Shown one piece after another: positions 1 to 7,776 of a stretch of DNA of 35,644 bases; the stretch's first letter is position 1; every line of letters begins with the position of its first letter. This stretch comes from Streptomyces sp. MBT53. Its GTDB lineage: Bacteria; Actinomycetota; Actinomycetes; Streptomycetales; Streptomycetaceae. Both the position numbers and the translations under genes were made by a program. The notes beneath the pieces were generated by a model. That model ran no database searches and was not told where the DNA came from. It worked only from the letters and a program-made list of their open reading frames with translations. The stretch lies in the NCBI RefSeq assembly GCF_016654115.1, contig NZ_JAEQAZ010000086.1, forward strand, positions 1 through 35,644. Direction: 5' to 3'.

Positions 1-16
1 CGACGTCACACAGGCC

Positions 17-649
17 CTAGACCCCGCCCGCCGCCAGGTCGGCCGTCTCCAGGTACACCTCGGCCAGCACCTGCAACTGCGTGCCGTCCGCGGTGAGTTG
101 TTCGCCCGGTCGCAGGCGTCCGGTCAGGTCGTCCGGGCGGTCCGGGACCGTCACCGTGCGCGCGGGCGTCTCCGCACCGCTCCCCGACGCCCACCACTCC
201 CCCGCGAGTTGGGCGGTCACCACCTGGTCGAAGTCCGGGGGGCGGGTGAGGACGTGGGACAGGTAGAGCTGTTCGCGGCCGAAGAGGACGTATCGGAGGG
301 TGCGGGGTTCGGCGGCCGGGTGGCCGACGTACACCGTCTCCTCGATCGTGATGCTCACCTCCCCGAGCGGTTCGCCGTCTCTTCCGAAGCGGCCGAAGTA
401 GAGGTCGGCCGGGCAAGTGGCGCCCGGTTGCAGGTCCTTGAGGAGGAGGGTGCGCGGGCGGGCGGTGAACAGGGCCGACGTGCCGTAGCGCTTGCGGGCC
501 GTGCGGTAGGTGTCCGTGTCCAGGGTCACCCGCAGGACGGCCTGGAAGTCGTGGGGCGCGGTGAACGTGGGCATGTGGACGGCGTAGACGGTGTCCGTGC
601 CGAGCAACACCAGTCCGTGCAGGGCGAGTTCGGGGCTCGGGCTCACCAT
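17..649 (-). CDS. Uncharacterised 210-aa protein, third gene of the left cassette
   Basis: I do not recognise a named family. The 210-residue protein has no signal peptide or membrane segment and is predicted beta-rich. Two stretches stand out. Residues about 11-33 carry LGTDTVYAVHMPTF followed by an H-D-F-Q motif, a hydrophobic strand pattern I have seen in conserved hypothetical proteins of diverse bacteria. Residues about 107-130 carry RYVLFGREQLYLSHVLTRPP, which repeats the idea of a His after an aromatic/Leu strand (VYAVHMP and LYLSHVL). The ATG start overlaps the TGA stop of the upstream gene by 7 bp, so translation is probably coupled and this is the last gene of a three-gene operon. 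It contains no Cys except one near the middle (GATCPADL). Function unknown; the context only says it works with the two paralogous proteins upstream. Confidence 0.75.
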   Translation of the reverse strand: MVSPSPELALHGLVLLGTDTVYAVHMPTFTAPHDFQAVLRVTLDTDTYRTARKRYGTSALFTARPRTLLLKDLQPGATCPADLYFGRFGRDGEPLGEVSITIEETVYVGHPAAEPRTLRYVLFGREQLYLSHVLTRPPDFDQVVTAQLAGEWWASGSGAETPARTVTVPDRPDDLTGRLRPGEQLTADGTQLQVLAEVYLETADLAAGGV

Positions 650-2211
650 GTCAGGGCCGGGTCCGGGTCCGGGCTCTTCGGGAGCTGTCTGCACACGAAG
701 CCGGCGAGGAACACGTCCTCCGGCGCGGTGACGGTGCTCTGGACCGCCGAGGTCCCCTCCTGGTAGGCCACCCAGCGCAGTTGGAGGTCGTAGCCGTACT
801 GGACGACCAGCACCTTGGCGAAGCGGCCCTCCGTCGTCCGTACGGCGAAGACGTCGCCGGAGACCAGTTGGTTGCTGGGGTCCGGGCTGCCGTTGAGGGG
901 TGTGATCGCGTACGTGAGGGCCGACAGGCGGTGGCCGTCGAAGGCGTCGTAGTCGACCTGCCCGAGGTTGACGATCCCGGCGCGGGAGCTGGGGACGAGT
1001 TGGGCGCTCGTCTCCGTCATCCACTCCCACCAGAGGTCGGCGGTGTTCATGCCGCCGCCCGCGATGCCGTTGTCGAGGTCCAGGGTCCAGGTGCCGCGGA
1101 GGGTGGTCTCGCCGGGGGTCTCGGTGTAGCCGACGGCCTGGCGGACGAGTTCGATGTTGCGGGCCAGGGCGACCGATTCGACGTACGACGGGCAGCGGCC
1201 GTGCGGTGGGGTGGCGCCGTCGCTGAGCGGGGCGACGCCCGCCGAGAGGCGCCAGGCGCGGGAGCCGAAGAGTTCCATCGGCGGGTCCAGCCAGGGGCGG
1301 ACGACGGAGACCACGCGGTATTCGAAGGCGAGCGAGAAGACCGAGTCGTCGGTGGCGCGGTCGCCGAAGGCCGCCCTGAGTTCCGCCGGCGCCTGGGCGG
1401 CCAGCGTGCGGAACATCGACTCGGGGAGGACGACTCGCGACCAGGGGTCGTCCAGGGCGCCGTCCGGTGAGTAGTAAGTGGGCGCGAAACGCGTGCCGTT
1501 GGGGGCGGTCGTGTACTGGTCGGGGAGGTTGGGGTTGAAGGTGTCGCGGTGCCGTTTCCAGATGCCGGAGGGTGCCTTGGAGGCGAGTTCGGAGGTCTCG
1601 CGCAGGGCGTCCTCGACCTCGGCCTTGTGGCCCGCGGTCTGCCAGGCGTCCATGGCGTCGTCCCTGGCCTGGCGGAGCCGCGGTTCGTCGACGTGGGTCC
1701 AGTGGTCGCGCGCGGCCGGGTCGGCCGACATGGCCGCCGCCTGTTCCGCCTGGTGGTAGTCGGTGTCGGCCTGGAGCCAGGCCTGGCGGGCGGTGCGGTA
1801 GTCGCGCAGGGCGGGCGAGGGGACGAACACGCCGTCGGAGCCGGTGTCGTAGAGGTAGGCGACCGCCGTGTCGTAGCGCTGGTGTTCCTCCGGGGTGAGG
1901 GTGGAGCGGGCCAGGTCGGCGCCGAGCACCTCGCCGTAGACGCTCCACAGGTGGGTGGTGGCCGGGGGCGACCAGACGGGCTGGGTGGGGATGCGGTTGA
2001 CGAGTTCGCAGAACTCCGACCAGACCGTGGCCCGGGCCGTGTCCAGGGCGCCGCCGAAGCGGAACGTGCTGTCCTGGTGGACGACCGGTGTCACCGGTAC
2101 GCCGACCATGTGATCGGGGTCGGTGAGCAGGTTCCGGAAGTAGGCGCCCAGGCCGAACATGGCGGCGGCGTCCACCGGGGACGCCGACCACACCGTTTCG
2201 TTGTCGGTCAC
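643..2211 (-). CDS. Uncharacterised 522-aa protein, paralogue of the upstream gene product
   Basis: No family recognised. The protein is a diverged paralogue of the 487-aa product encoded just upstream: the same landmarks occur in the same order. These are an L-V-x-x-I-P then V-Y-G-E-V-L then LTPEEHQ block (about 70-110), SPALRDYRTARQAW (132-145), a long helical stretch (133-215) ending IWKRHRDTF, SLAFE...VVRPW (293-307), and DGATPPHGR (331-339). The second half differs: residues about 358-495 form a longer Trp-rich, strand-like segment not matched in the partner. No signal peptide or membrane segment. The GTG at 2211 is chosen because it lies 14 bp after the upstream stop with a GC-rich purine stretch before it; the open frame extends further upstream only as a shadow of the neighbouring gene. 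The stop overlaps the next gene start. Function unknown; a role in a two-component assembly with its paralogue is inference. Confidence 0.8.
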   Translation of the reverse strand: MTDNETVWSASPVDAAAMFGLGAYFRNLLTDPDHMVGVPVTPVVHQDSTFRFGGALDTARATVWSEFCELVNRIPTQPVWSPPATTHLWSVYGEVLGADLARSTLTPEEHQRYDTAVAYLYDTGSDGVFVPSPALRDYRTARQAWLQADTDYHQAEQAAAMSADPAARDHWTHVDEPRLRQARDDAMDAWQTAGHKAEVEDALRETSELASKAPSGIWKRHRDTFNPNLPDQYTTAPNGTRFAPTYYSPDGALDDPWSRVVLPESMFRTLAAQAPAELRAAFGDRATDDSVFSLAFEYRVVSVVRPWLDPPMELFGSRAWRLSAGVAPLSDGATPPHGRCPSYVESVALARNIELVRQAVGYTETPGETTLRGTWTLDLDNGIAGGGMNTADLWWEWMTETSAQLVPSSRAGIVNLGQVDYDAFDGHRLSALTYAITPLNGSPDPSNQLVSGDVFAVRTTEGRFAKVLVVQYGYDLQLRWVAYQEGTSAVQSTVTAPEDVFLAGFVCRQLPKSPDPDPALTW

Positions 2212-2225
2212 AATTGCCCGCTGCC

Positions 2226-3689
2226 CTATACCAGTTGGTCGGGGTCGAGGCCGTCGAGCAGGTCGGGTGTCCTGCCCAGCAGGTGGTTGACGAAGCCGAC
2301 GATCTGCATGCCGGGGACGGTGATGGTGGCGCCGTCGTTCTCGGAGTGGAAGTGCTGGTCCGACTCGGAGTGGCTGTAGCTGCCCCGCACGGTGAACGGG
2401 CCCCAGCCGACACTCGCGTTGACCGACACGGAGCTCTGGTGGGTCTGCAACGCCTGGGCCAGCGAGGCGGAGTGGATGGTCAGGTTTCTGATGAACAGGG
2501 CCTGGAGCGGGTAGCCGATGAAGCGGCCCTGGGGCGGGTTGCCGCCGTCGGACGGCATCTGGTCGTAGTTCCAGCCCTGTCCCTTGCGCAGGTCCCAGCC
2601 GCGGTTCTCCAGGAACTCCGGGTAGAACCAGGGCCGTACGACCTGTACCTGGGCCATCTCGAAGGACATCGAGAAGTCGTCGACCTGGTAGTTCTCGCTG
2701 TAGTCCTGGGAGTTGGAGGTGACGCCCGAATTCGCGCTCCACAGGCCGAAGTTGAGGCCTCCGCCGGCCGACCAGGATGTCGTCTCGTAGTGGCTGTGGG
2801 AGTCCACCATCTGGTGGTACATCGAGTACGCGGTCCAGCCGCCGGAGGTGGCGAAGTCACCGGGGACGACCGTCGTGTAGTAGAACGACTGGCCCGGGCC
2901 CAGCGCGTTGGTGTTCGCCTCCTCGTAGAAGCGCTCCAGGTTGCGCTTCCACAGCAGCATGGACTTCTCGGTGGTCTGGTCGATGTAAGCGTTGATCTCC
3001 TCGACCTCGTTGCGGTAGCCGCTCGACGTCCAGTCGTCCAGCGCGGCGGCCACCTGCATCAAGTACAGCTGCGCGTTGGCCGCCCAGTCCGCGACCGCCT
3101 GCTTGCCGGACTCCCCTACGGCGGCCTGCGCGGCGATCCGCTTGTTGTTGTACGACAAGGCGGCGGTGACGTACGCCTGCATGCACGCCTTGTAGGCCTT
3201 GAGCATGGGGCTGTCCTCGGTGACCTGCTTCTCCTGCTCGGTGACGATGTCCTTCACCGTGCGCGTCACTCTCAACAGGCCCCGGAACCGCTCCAGTTTG
3301 GCCTTCTGATCGTCGGTGAGCTGATCGTCGACCACCTTGGAGAACTTGAGGATCTGGCCGTAGATCTCGCTCAGCCGGGCCCCGCTCGCGTTGCGCCACA
3401 CCCCGTCCTGGCGGCCCGAGGAGTACGCCGAGGTCACGTCCGGGATGAAGTCGATCAGCGAGGAGAAGTTGTACGCCTGCTGGAGCAGGAGTTTGTCCTC
3501 CGCCGCCGTGGCGCCGGTGCCGATGCCCTGCGCGGCGAACGCGAAGTCCGCCTCCTGGTACGGCAGTCCGGGCATGCACCAGGTGATGAAGCTGGACTTG
3601 GCAGGCGGGACGCTGCCGTCGCCTCCGGTGAGCACGTTGTACATCTGGTCACGGAACGTCCGCCCCAGATCCCCCAGTTGGTATCCCAT
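2226..3689 (-). CDS. Uncharacterised 487-aa helical plus beta-hairpin protein, first gene of the cassette
   Basis: No named family recognised. Residues about 60-260 are almost entirely alpha-helical and amphipathic (YGQILKFSKVVDDQLTDDQK, MLKAYKACMQAYVTAALSYN, KSMLLWKRNLERFYEEA). Residues about 260-360 are Ser/Tyr/Gly-rich alternating strands ending in the VVRPW motif (350-354). DGGNPPQGR lies at 381-389. Residues 405-457 contain alternating-polarity strands (SVSVNASVGWGPFTVRGSYS) typical of a beta-hairpin, followed by a hydrophobic C-terminus (MQIVGFVNHLL). There is no signal peptide. A helical bundle plus amphipathic hairpin recalls bacterial pore-forming or membrane-inserting proteins, but this is shape-based inference only. 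ATG at 3689 has AGGAC about 10 bp upstream. It heads an operon with its own paralogue (643-2211) and a smaller protein. Confidence 0.8.
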   Translation of the reverse strand: MGYQLGDLGRTFRDQMYNVLTGGDGSVPPAKSSFITWCMPGLPYQEADFAFAAQGIGTGATAAEDKLLLQQAYNFSSLIDFIPDVTSAYSSGRQDGVWRNASGARLSEIYGQILKFSKVVDDQLTDDQKAKLERFRGLLRVTRTVKDIVTEQEKQVTEDSPMLKAYKACMQAYVTAALSYNNKRIAAQAAVGESGKQAVADWAANAQLYLMQVAAALDDWTSSGYRNEVEEINAYIDQTTEKSMLLWKRNLERFYEEANTNALGPGQSFYYTTVVPGDFATSGGWTAYSMYHQMVDSHSHYETTSWSAGGGLNFGLWSANSGVTSNSQDYSENYQVDDFSMSFEMAQVQVVRPWFYPEFLENRGWDLRKGQGWNYDQMPSDGGNPPQGRFIGYPLQALFIRNLTIHSASLAQALQTHQSSVSVNASVGWGPFTVRGSYSHSESDQHFHSENDGATITVPGMQIVGFVNHLLGRTPDLLDGLDPDQLV

Positions 3690-3962
3690 GCACCCGTCCT
3701 GCCCGGGTCATATGACACCCATACAGCGACTTCGGCCCATTCACCCGGATAAGCGAATGAGTGGAGGGTTCTGGTGGCGCCCTCGATCGCGGGCACGCAC
3801 TCCGCGCCCCGGAACACGTACACGGGTTCCCGTTTGAGTGAATCAGGGCGGGATTCACGTGGCGTCAGCGCGGTGAGATGCCGTTTCAGTGATCGTTTAG
3901 GCGTCGAACCGACCGACGTGCCGGTTTTCCGGCGCGTCCTCGCAAGAACCCTGGGAGTACTC
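3690..3962. promoter_or_regulatory. Divergent intergenic region with two small dyads
   Basis: This stretch separates the minus-strand cassette from the plus-strand secreted-protein gene, so it should hold both promoters. GTCATATGAC at 3707-3716 is a perfect 10-bp palindrome about 18 bp before the cassette ATG and could overlap its promoter. GTGAATC at 3838-3844 and GATTCAC at 3852-3858 form a 7-bp inverted repeat with a 7-bp spacer, about 105 bp upstream of the secreted-protein ATG. I cannot assign a regulator or convincing -35/-10 pair. Confidence 0.3.
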
Positions 3963-4211
3963 ATGCGTATGCGTTCCGCCCTGACCACGTCCGTCCTCGC
4001 CGTCGGCATCCTGCTCGGCGGTGCCGGTGCCGCCCTCGCCCACGGCGACGACAACGGGGTCGTCCAGGGCACCGGCTCGCAGGGCTCCGGGCACACCGAG
4101 AACACCATGTTCGCCGGGGTCATCGACCACGTCGGTCCCGTCTACTCCTCGACCAGCAAGACCGACCACGAGTGGGACCGCGGTACGTTCCAGGGCATCT
4201 TCGGTTACTGA
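3963..4211 (+). CDS. Small secreted protein (82 aa)
   Basis: The product has a clear Sec signal peptide: basic start MRMR, hydrophobic core of about 17 residues (SVLAVGILLGGAGAALA) and an A-L-A cleavage site near residue 26, leaving a mature peptide of about 56 residues beginning HGDDNG. The mature part is Gly/Ser/Asp/His rich, has no Cys, and ends in an aromatic-rich tail (GTFQGIFGY). ATG at 3963 is chosen because GGGAG lies 5 bp upstream and it starts the signal peptide; a second ATG two codons later is also possible. It faces the FMN reductase gene across a strong terminator. No family recognised; a small actinobacterial extracytoplasmic protein of unknown role. Confidence 0.75.
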   Translation: MRMRSALTTSVLAVGILLGGAGAALAHGDDNGVVQGTGSQGSGHTENTMFAGVIDHVGPVYSSTSKTDHEWDRGTFQGIFGY

Positions 4212-4288
4212 CCAGGGCGTCTTCGGTTGCTGATACGTCCACCCGGCACCGGTCCGGGTAGCGCGCCGGGCCACCAGTGACGGTGCGG

Positions 4289-4320
4289 AGGGGGCGGCCG
4301 ACCTGTGTCGGCCGCCCCCT
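4289..4320. terminator. Strong hairpin terminator between convergent genes
   Basis: GGGGGCGGCCGAC at 4290-4302 and its perfect complement at 4307-4319 form a 13-bp stem (14 bp with the flanking A-T pair) closed by a CTGT loop, with TT after it on the plus strand. It sits between the convergent secreted-protein gene (ends 4211) and FMN reductase gene (ends 4336), so it can serve both. Confidence 0.85.
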
Positions 4321-4335
4321 TCTCGCTGCCCGCGC

Positions 4336-4935
4336 TCAGCCCCCGCCGAGCGCGGTCAGCGGTCGCGCCTCCCGCGCCTCCTTCAACGCCCGCCCCCACC
4401 ACACCAGTTGGTCGAGCATCACCTTCGCCGCCGCGTCCGGGCCCGAGGGGTCCTTGAGAAGGCCGCGGTCGTCGAAGCTCGCGCCCGCGTTGTGGAAGGA
4501 GACGGTGTCGCGGACCGTGACGGCGTGGAGTTCGGCGAAGACCTGGCGGAGGTGTTCCACCGCGCGCAGACCGCCCGCGAGGCCGCCGTAGGAGACGAGG
4601 GCGACGGGCTTGGCGCGCCACTCCGTGTAGTGCCAGTCGATGAGGTTCTTGAGGCCGGCCGGGAAGGAGTGGTTGTACTCGGGGGTGAGGACGACGAAGG
4701 CGTCGGCCGAGGCGAGTTTCGGGGTGATGCCGGCGAGGGCGGTGGTCGCCTCCGGGGTCGGGGCGAGGGTCGTGGGCAGGTGGGCGGTGTCGGCGACGTC
4801 GACGACCTGGAGGGTGAGGTCGGCGCGGTCGTCGACATGGGTGAGGAGCCAGTCGGCGACGACCGGGCCGAAGCGGCCGTGGCGGTTGCTGCCGATGACG
4901 ACGGTCAGGGTCAGAGGAGCGGTCTCGGTGTCCAT
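4336..4935 (-). CDS. NAD(P)H-dependent FMN reductase (SoxR-regulon type)
   Basis: This is a 199-residue flavodoxin-fold reductase of the NADPH-dependent FMN reductase family (FMN_red), which reduces FMN or quinone-like acceptors with NAD(P)H in the cytosol. The FMN phosphate loop GSNRHGRFG is at residues 15-23. The family signature PEYNHSFPAGLKN is at 85-97 and the second flavin loop SYGGLAGG at 115-122; length is normal. The start at 4935 lies 7 bp after the -10 of a SoxR-type promoter and has no good ribosome-binding site, so the mRNA is probably leaderless. Known biology: in S. coelicolor, SoxR controls a small regulon that includes a reductase of this type and responds to redox-active compounds such as actinorhodin. 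The box here makes it likely this is the same member. Confidence 0.92.
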   Translation of the reverse strand: MDTETAPLTLTVVIGSNRHGRFGPVVADWLLTHVDDRADLTLQVVDVADTAHLPTTLAPTPEATTALAGITPKLASADAFVVLTPEYNHSFPAGLKNLIDWHYTEWRAKPVALVSYGGLAGGLRAVEHLRQVFAELHAVTVRDTVSFHNAGASFDDRGLLKDPSGPDAAAKVMLDQLVWWGRALKEAREARPLTALGGG

Positions 4936-4973
4936 GTCGGGCAGCCTGGTACCTCAACCATTCTTGAGGTCAA
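4935..4973 (-). promoter_or_regulatory. SoxR box inside a 19-bp-spaced promoter of the FMN reductase gene
   Basis: CCTCAA (4952-4957) and TTGAGG (4964-4969) form a perfect dyad with 6-bp centre, extended by one A/T pair on each side (4951-4970). This matches the SoxR operator pattern CCTCAA-N6-TTGAGG. On the minus strand TTGACC (4973-4968) can serve as -35 and CAGGCT (4948-4943) as -10, separated by 19 bp, the over-long spacing typical of promoters activated by MerR-family proteins such as SoxR. The -10 is followed by 7 bp and then the ATG, so transcription probably starts at the initiation codon. Confidence 0.88.
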
Positions 4974-5207
4974 GTCCCGGGTCTGACCGGCCGTCACCCG
5001 TTCACACGCTCGGCGTGCGCTCTTCGGGTACTCCTTCGGGACCGGGTCGCCGTACCCCTATGACCTGCTGAAACAGCGGTGGGGTGGAACGTACGAGCGG
5101 TCGCCTGACACCCATTCACCACACTTCTGACGCGCGCTCAGGAAGCGGGCTCGGCCCGGTGCCACTTACCTCGGAAGGGCAGCCAACCACAGCTCGGAGG
5201 AGCACCG

Positions 5208-5726
5208 ATGCGTCGTACGGCCCGTCTGTTGACCGGTACCGCGCTCGCCGTCGCCGCCGCGGGTCTCGCGACCGCACCGGCGTACGGCGGCGAGACCGGC
5301 AGCCTGGAGGTGTTCCCGTCGAGCGCCGTGCCGGGCGGCGACGTCACGGTGAACACGGCCGCGTGCGGCGACGGCGGTACGGCGGCCGGTGACGCCAGCG
5401 CGGTGGGCGCCGGCACGTTCACGCTGGCGCCGAGCACGCACGAGGGCGACGCGATCGGGCAGTTCAAGGTGCCGCCGAGCGCGCAGCCGGGGACGTACGA
5501 GATCGTCGCGAAGTGCACGGACGGCCGGGAGGTCTCCGGCGATCTGATGGTGACGCTGGCCTCGACGCGGCAGCAGGTGCAGCCGCGCGGCAGTGTGAAG
5601 ACGGGGGTCGGTGGCGCTCTGGGCCCCGACCCCGTGCAGACCGCGGCCGGTGTGGCGGCTCTCGCCGTCGCCGCCGCGGGCGGTACCTGGCTCCTGCATC
5701 GCCGGGCGAGAGGCGACGGGATCTGA
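5208..5726 (+). CDS. Exported, C-terminally membrane-anchored protein next to a sortase
   Basis: The 172-residue protein has an N-terminal signal peptide (MRRTARLLTG then an Ala-rich core, cleavage near residue 26, APAYG). A compact beta-rich extracellular domain follows (30-118) with two Cys (53 and 103) that could form a disulfide. The C-terminus has one membrane segment (about 143-163) and a short basic tail HRRARGDGI. The domain resembles Ig-like/sortase-associated exported domains (VFPSSAVPGGDVTVNT, PPSAQPGTYEIVAKC). The hydrophobic segment plus basic tail is the layout of a sortase substrate, but no LPxTG or LAxTG motif precedes it. AGGAG lies upstream of the ATG. The sortase gene follows 117 bp downstream on the same strand, suggesting joint function. 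Substrate status is inference. Confidence 0.8.
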   Translation: MRRTARLLTGTALAVAAAGLATAPAYGGETGSLEVFPSSAVPGGDVTVNTAACGDGGTAAGDASAVGAGTFTLAPSTHEGDAIGQFKVPPSAQPGTYEIVAKCTDGREVSGDLMVTLASTRQQVQPRGSVKTGVGGALGPDPVQTAAGVAALAVAAAGGTWLLHRRARGDGI

Positions 5727-5843
5727 CGGACACCCTCCGCTGTCCGTCCGCCGGTACCGCAAGTCCCCTCCCCCTCCGGGTCCGACGCCCCTCGTGGCCC
5801 GGAGGGGGGCGCGGGGCAGGCCCTGGTCACTGGAGAGGGGTGA

Positions 5844-6497
5844 GTGATGCGTCGTCGTAGATGTCGTCATATGTGTCGTCGTAGATTCGGCAATACCGCG
5901 ATAGGGGCCGTCACCGTGGGCGCCCTGTGCACGGGCGCGTGGCTGCTGACCGGTGGCGGCGAGTCGAACGCGCCGCCGCAGCCGTCCGCCGCCGAGGCCC
6001 GGCCCGACCCGGCCGTCGAACGCGCCGCGGCCCGTGCGCTGCCGCCGTCGCCGCCGGACCGCATCCGGATCCCGGCCATCCATGTGGACGCCCCGCTGAT
6101 GGGCCTCAAACTGACGAGCAACGGGAGCCTGGACGTGCCCCCGGCCGCGAAGAAGAACCTCGCCGGCTGGTACGAGTCCGGCACCACCCCCGGTGAGACC
6201 GGGACGTCGATCGTCGCGGGCCATGTCGACAACGCCGACGGGCCCGCCGTCTTCTACGACCTCGGCGCCCTGAAGAAGGGCAACACCATCGAACTGGACC
6301 GGCTGGACGGCACCGTGGCGCTGTTCACGGTGGACGCGGTCGAGGTGTATCAGGCCAGCCGCTTCCCCGATCAGAAGGTCTACGGCGCCGCCGGGCGGCC
6401 CGAGTTGCGGGTGATCACGTGCGGGGGCGGTTACTCGCGGTCGACGGGTTATCAGGGGAACGTCGTCGTGTTCGCGCATCTGACGGGCAGTCGCTAG
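5844..6497 (+). CDS. Class F sortase
   Basis: Membrane-anchored cysteine transpeptidase of the actinobacterial class F sortase group, which attaches exported proteins to the cell wall or to other acceptors. The 217-residue chain has an Arg/Cys-rich cytoplasmic start, one membrane segment (about 18-37), a Pro/Ala-rich linker, and a sortase beta-barrel (70-217). Catalytic residues are visible: His127 in AGHVDN, Cys193 in VITCGGGY and Arg199 in YSRSTGY. GTG at 5844 and the adjacent in-frame ATG at 5847 are both possible starts; GGAGAGGGG precedes them, and I give the first. The exported protein upstream is the obvious partner. The convergent mannosyltransferase gene ends 13 bp downstream. Confidence 0.93.
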   Translation: MMRRRRCRHMCRRRFGNTAIGAVTVGALCTGAWLLTGGGESNAPPQPSAAEARPDPAVERAAARALPPSPPDRIRIPAIHVDAPLMGLKLTSNGSLDVPPAAKKNLAGWYESGTTPGETGTSIVAGHVDNADGPAVFYDLGALKKGNTIELDRLDGTVALFTVDAVEVYQASRFPDQKVYGAAGRPELRVITCGGGYSRSTGYQGNVVVFAHLTGSR

Positions 6498-6510
6498 GCG
6501 TCAACACCGT

Positions 6511-7776
6511 TTATGGGACGCCGAGTTCGAAGAGGGCGTAGCCCGCGTACGAGCCCGAGGCCAGGGCCGCGATCCCGAGCAGCGTGAACAGGTGGGCGAG
6601 GCTGAGGCGGCGCAGTGCGGCGGCGAGCGGGAGGAAGAGGGGGAAGAGCGGGAGCAGATAGCGGGAGACGTTGCTGAAGATCTGCTGGCTGCCCAGGACG
6701 AGCGCGACGGTGAGGACGGTGTAGACGATCAGTACGGCGGGCGGGCGCAGCCGGAGCAGCAGCGGGAGCAGGGCGAAGCCGAGCAGGACCACGCAGGCGC
6801 TGATCAGGTCCGCGAAGGGCCAGGCGAAGAGGTAGCTGGTCTTACCGACCGGAATGGACGTGAGGACGTCGAGGGTCTGCTTGCCGTAGTCCCACTTGTG
6901 GGCCCAGGCACCGGACTGGAGCTTGAAGTAGCCGCCGTAGTCGCCCATTCGGTGGCCCACCCAGCCGAGATAGGCGAGCAGGCCGAGTGGTGCCATGGCC
7001 ATCGCGGCCAGGGGGCGGACGATGCCGTCGCGGCGGTCGCGCAGCGCGAACAGGGCCGCTACGGCGACCGCGGCGATCAGTGCCGCCGCCGTGGGGCGGT
7101 TGAGTCCGGCGGCGCAGGTGAGGAGGCCGGCGGTGAGCCAACGGCGGGTGAGGACGGCGTGGCAGGCCCAGGCGGCCAGCGCGACGAAGAGGGAGTCGGA
7201 GTAGACCGCCCACTCGACGCCGGAGCCGGGCCATACGGCCCAGAGTCCCGCCGCGGCCAACCCGGCCCGGCTGTCGAGGAGTTGTGCGGCGACGGCGTAT
7301 ATCCCGAGGGCGGCGGCGAAGGAGGCGAGCACGGAGACCAGCAGGCCGGCGCCGTAGGAACCGAGACCGGTGAGTTCGGAGGTGAGGCGGATCAGCGCCG
7401 GGTACAGCGGGAAGAAGGCCGCCGAATTCCCTTCGAGGGTGATCATGCCGGTGGCGCCGGGGATGCGGACCAGCTCGGGGTGGTAGCCGTGGACGGCTAT
7501 CTGCTGGTACCACCAGCCGTCCCAGGTGGCCAGTACGTCCCAGGGGTGGGCGCCGCCGCCGAAGCGCGGGTTCCTGGTGCGGTAGTTCCCGGCGGAGTCC
7601 AGCAGCCACATGAAGGAGACGAAGCCGATGAGCTTCAGGGCGCCGTAGAAGGCGAGTACGGGGGTGTGGCGTTTGATGGTCCGGCGCAGTCGCTGCCACT
7701 CGCCGTCCGCGGGGGCGGGCCGCTCCTCCGTCAGTCTCGCGTTCCAGCCGCGGACTGGGGTGATGGTCTCGTTCAT
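6511..7776 (-). CDS. PIG-V-like polytopic mannosyltransferase
   Basis: A 421-residue polytopic membrane protein with about 8-10 hydrophobic segments, of the GT-C fold seen in PIG-V/GPI-mannosyltransferase-2-like proteins common in actinobacteria. These use polyprenyl-phosphate sugars at the outer face of the membrane. The first extracellular loop has the signature WDGWWYQQIAVHGY (about residues 86-99), with the acidic residue that marks the GT-C active site, followed by AAFFPLYPALIRL. LNRPTAA lies in a later loop and the SNVSRYLLPLFPL region near the end. The ATG at 7776 overlaps the upstream TGA as ATGA, indicating translational coupling with the GT2-GtrA fusion gene, which likely makes or flips the lipid-linked donor. 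An in-frame GTG at 7791 is an alternative start. Specificity for mannose is inferred from family only. Confidence 0.85.
   Translation of the reverse strand: MNETITPVRGWNARLTEERPAPADGEWQRLRRTIKRHTPVLAFYGALKLIGFVSFMWLLDSAGNYRTRNPRFGGGAHPWDVLATWDGWWYQQIAVHGYHPELVRIPGATGMITLEGNSAAFFPLYPALIRLTSELTGLGSYGAGLLVSVLASFAAALGIYAVAAQLLDSRAGLAAAGLWAVWPGSGVEWAVYSDSLFVALAAWACHAVLTRRWLTAGLLTCAAGLNRPTAAALIAAVAVAALFALRDRRDGIVRPLAAMAMAPLGLLAYLGWVGHRMGDYGGYFKLQSGAWAHKWDYGKQTLDVLTSIPVGKTSYLFAWPFADLISACVVLLGFALLPLLLRLRPPAVLIVYTVLTVALVLGSQQIFSNVSRYLLPLFPLFLPLAAALRRLSLAHLFTLLGIAALASGSYAGYALFELGVP

Noticed and set aside
2214..3752. A long plus-strand reading frame of 512 codons opposite the left cassette
   Set aside because: High GC makes the antisense strand open; its composition is Val/Gly/Arg/Leu-rich without domains, while the minus strand encodes a protein with a paralogue.
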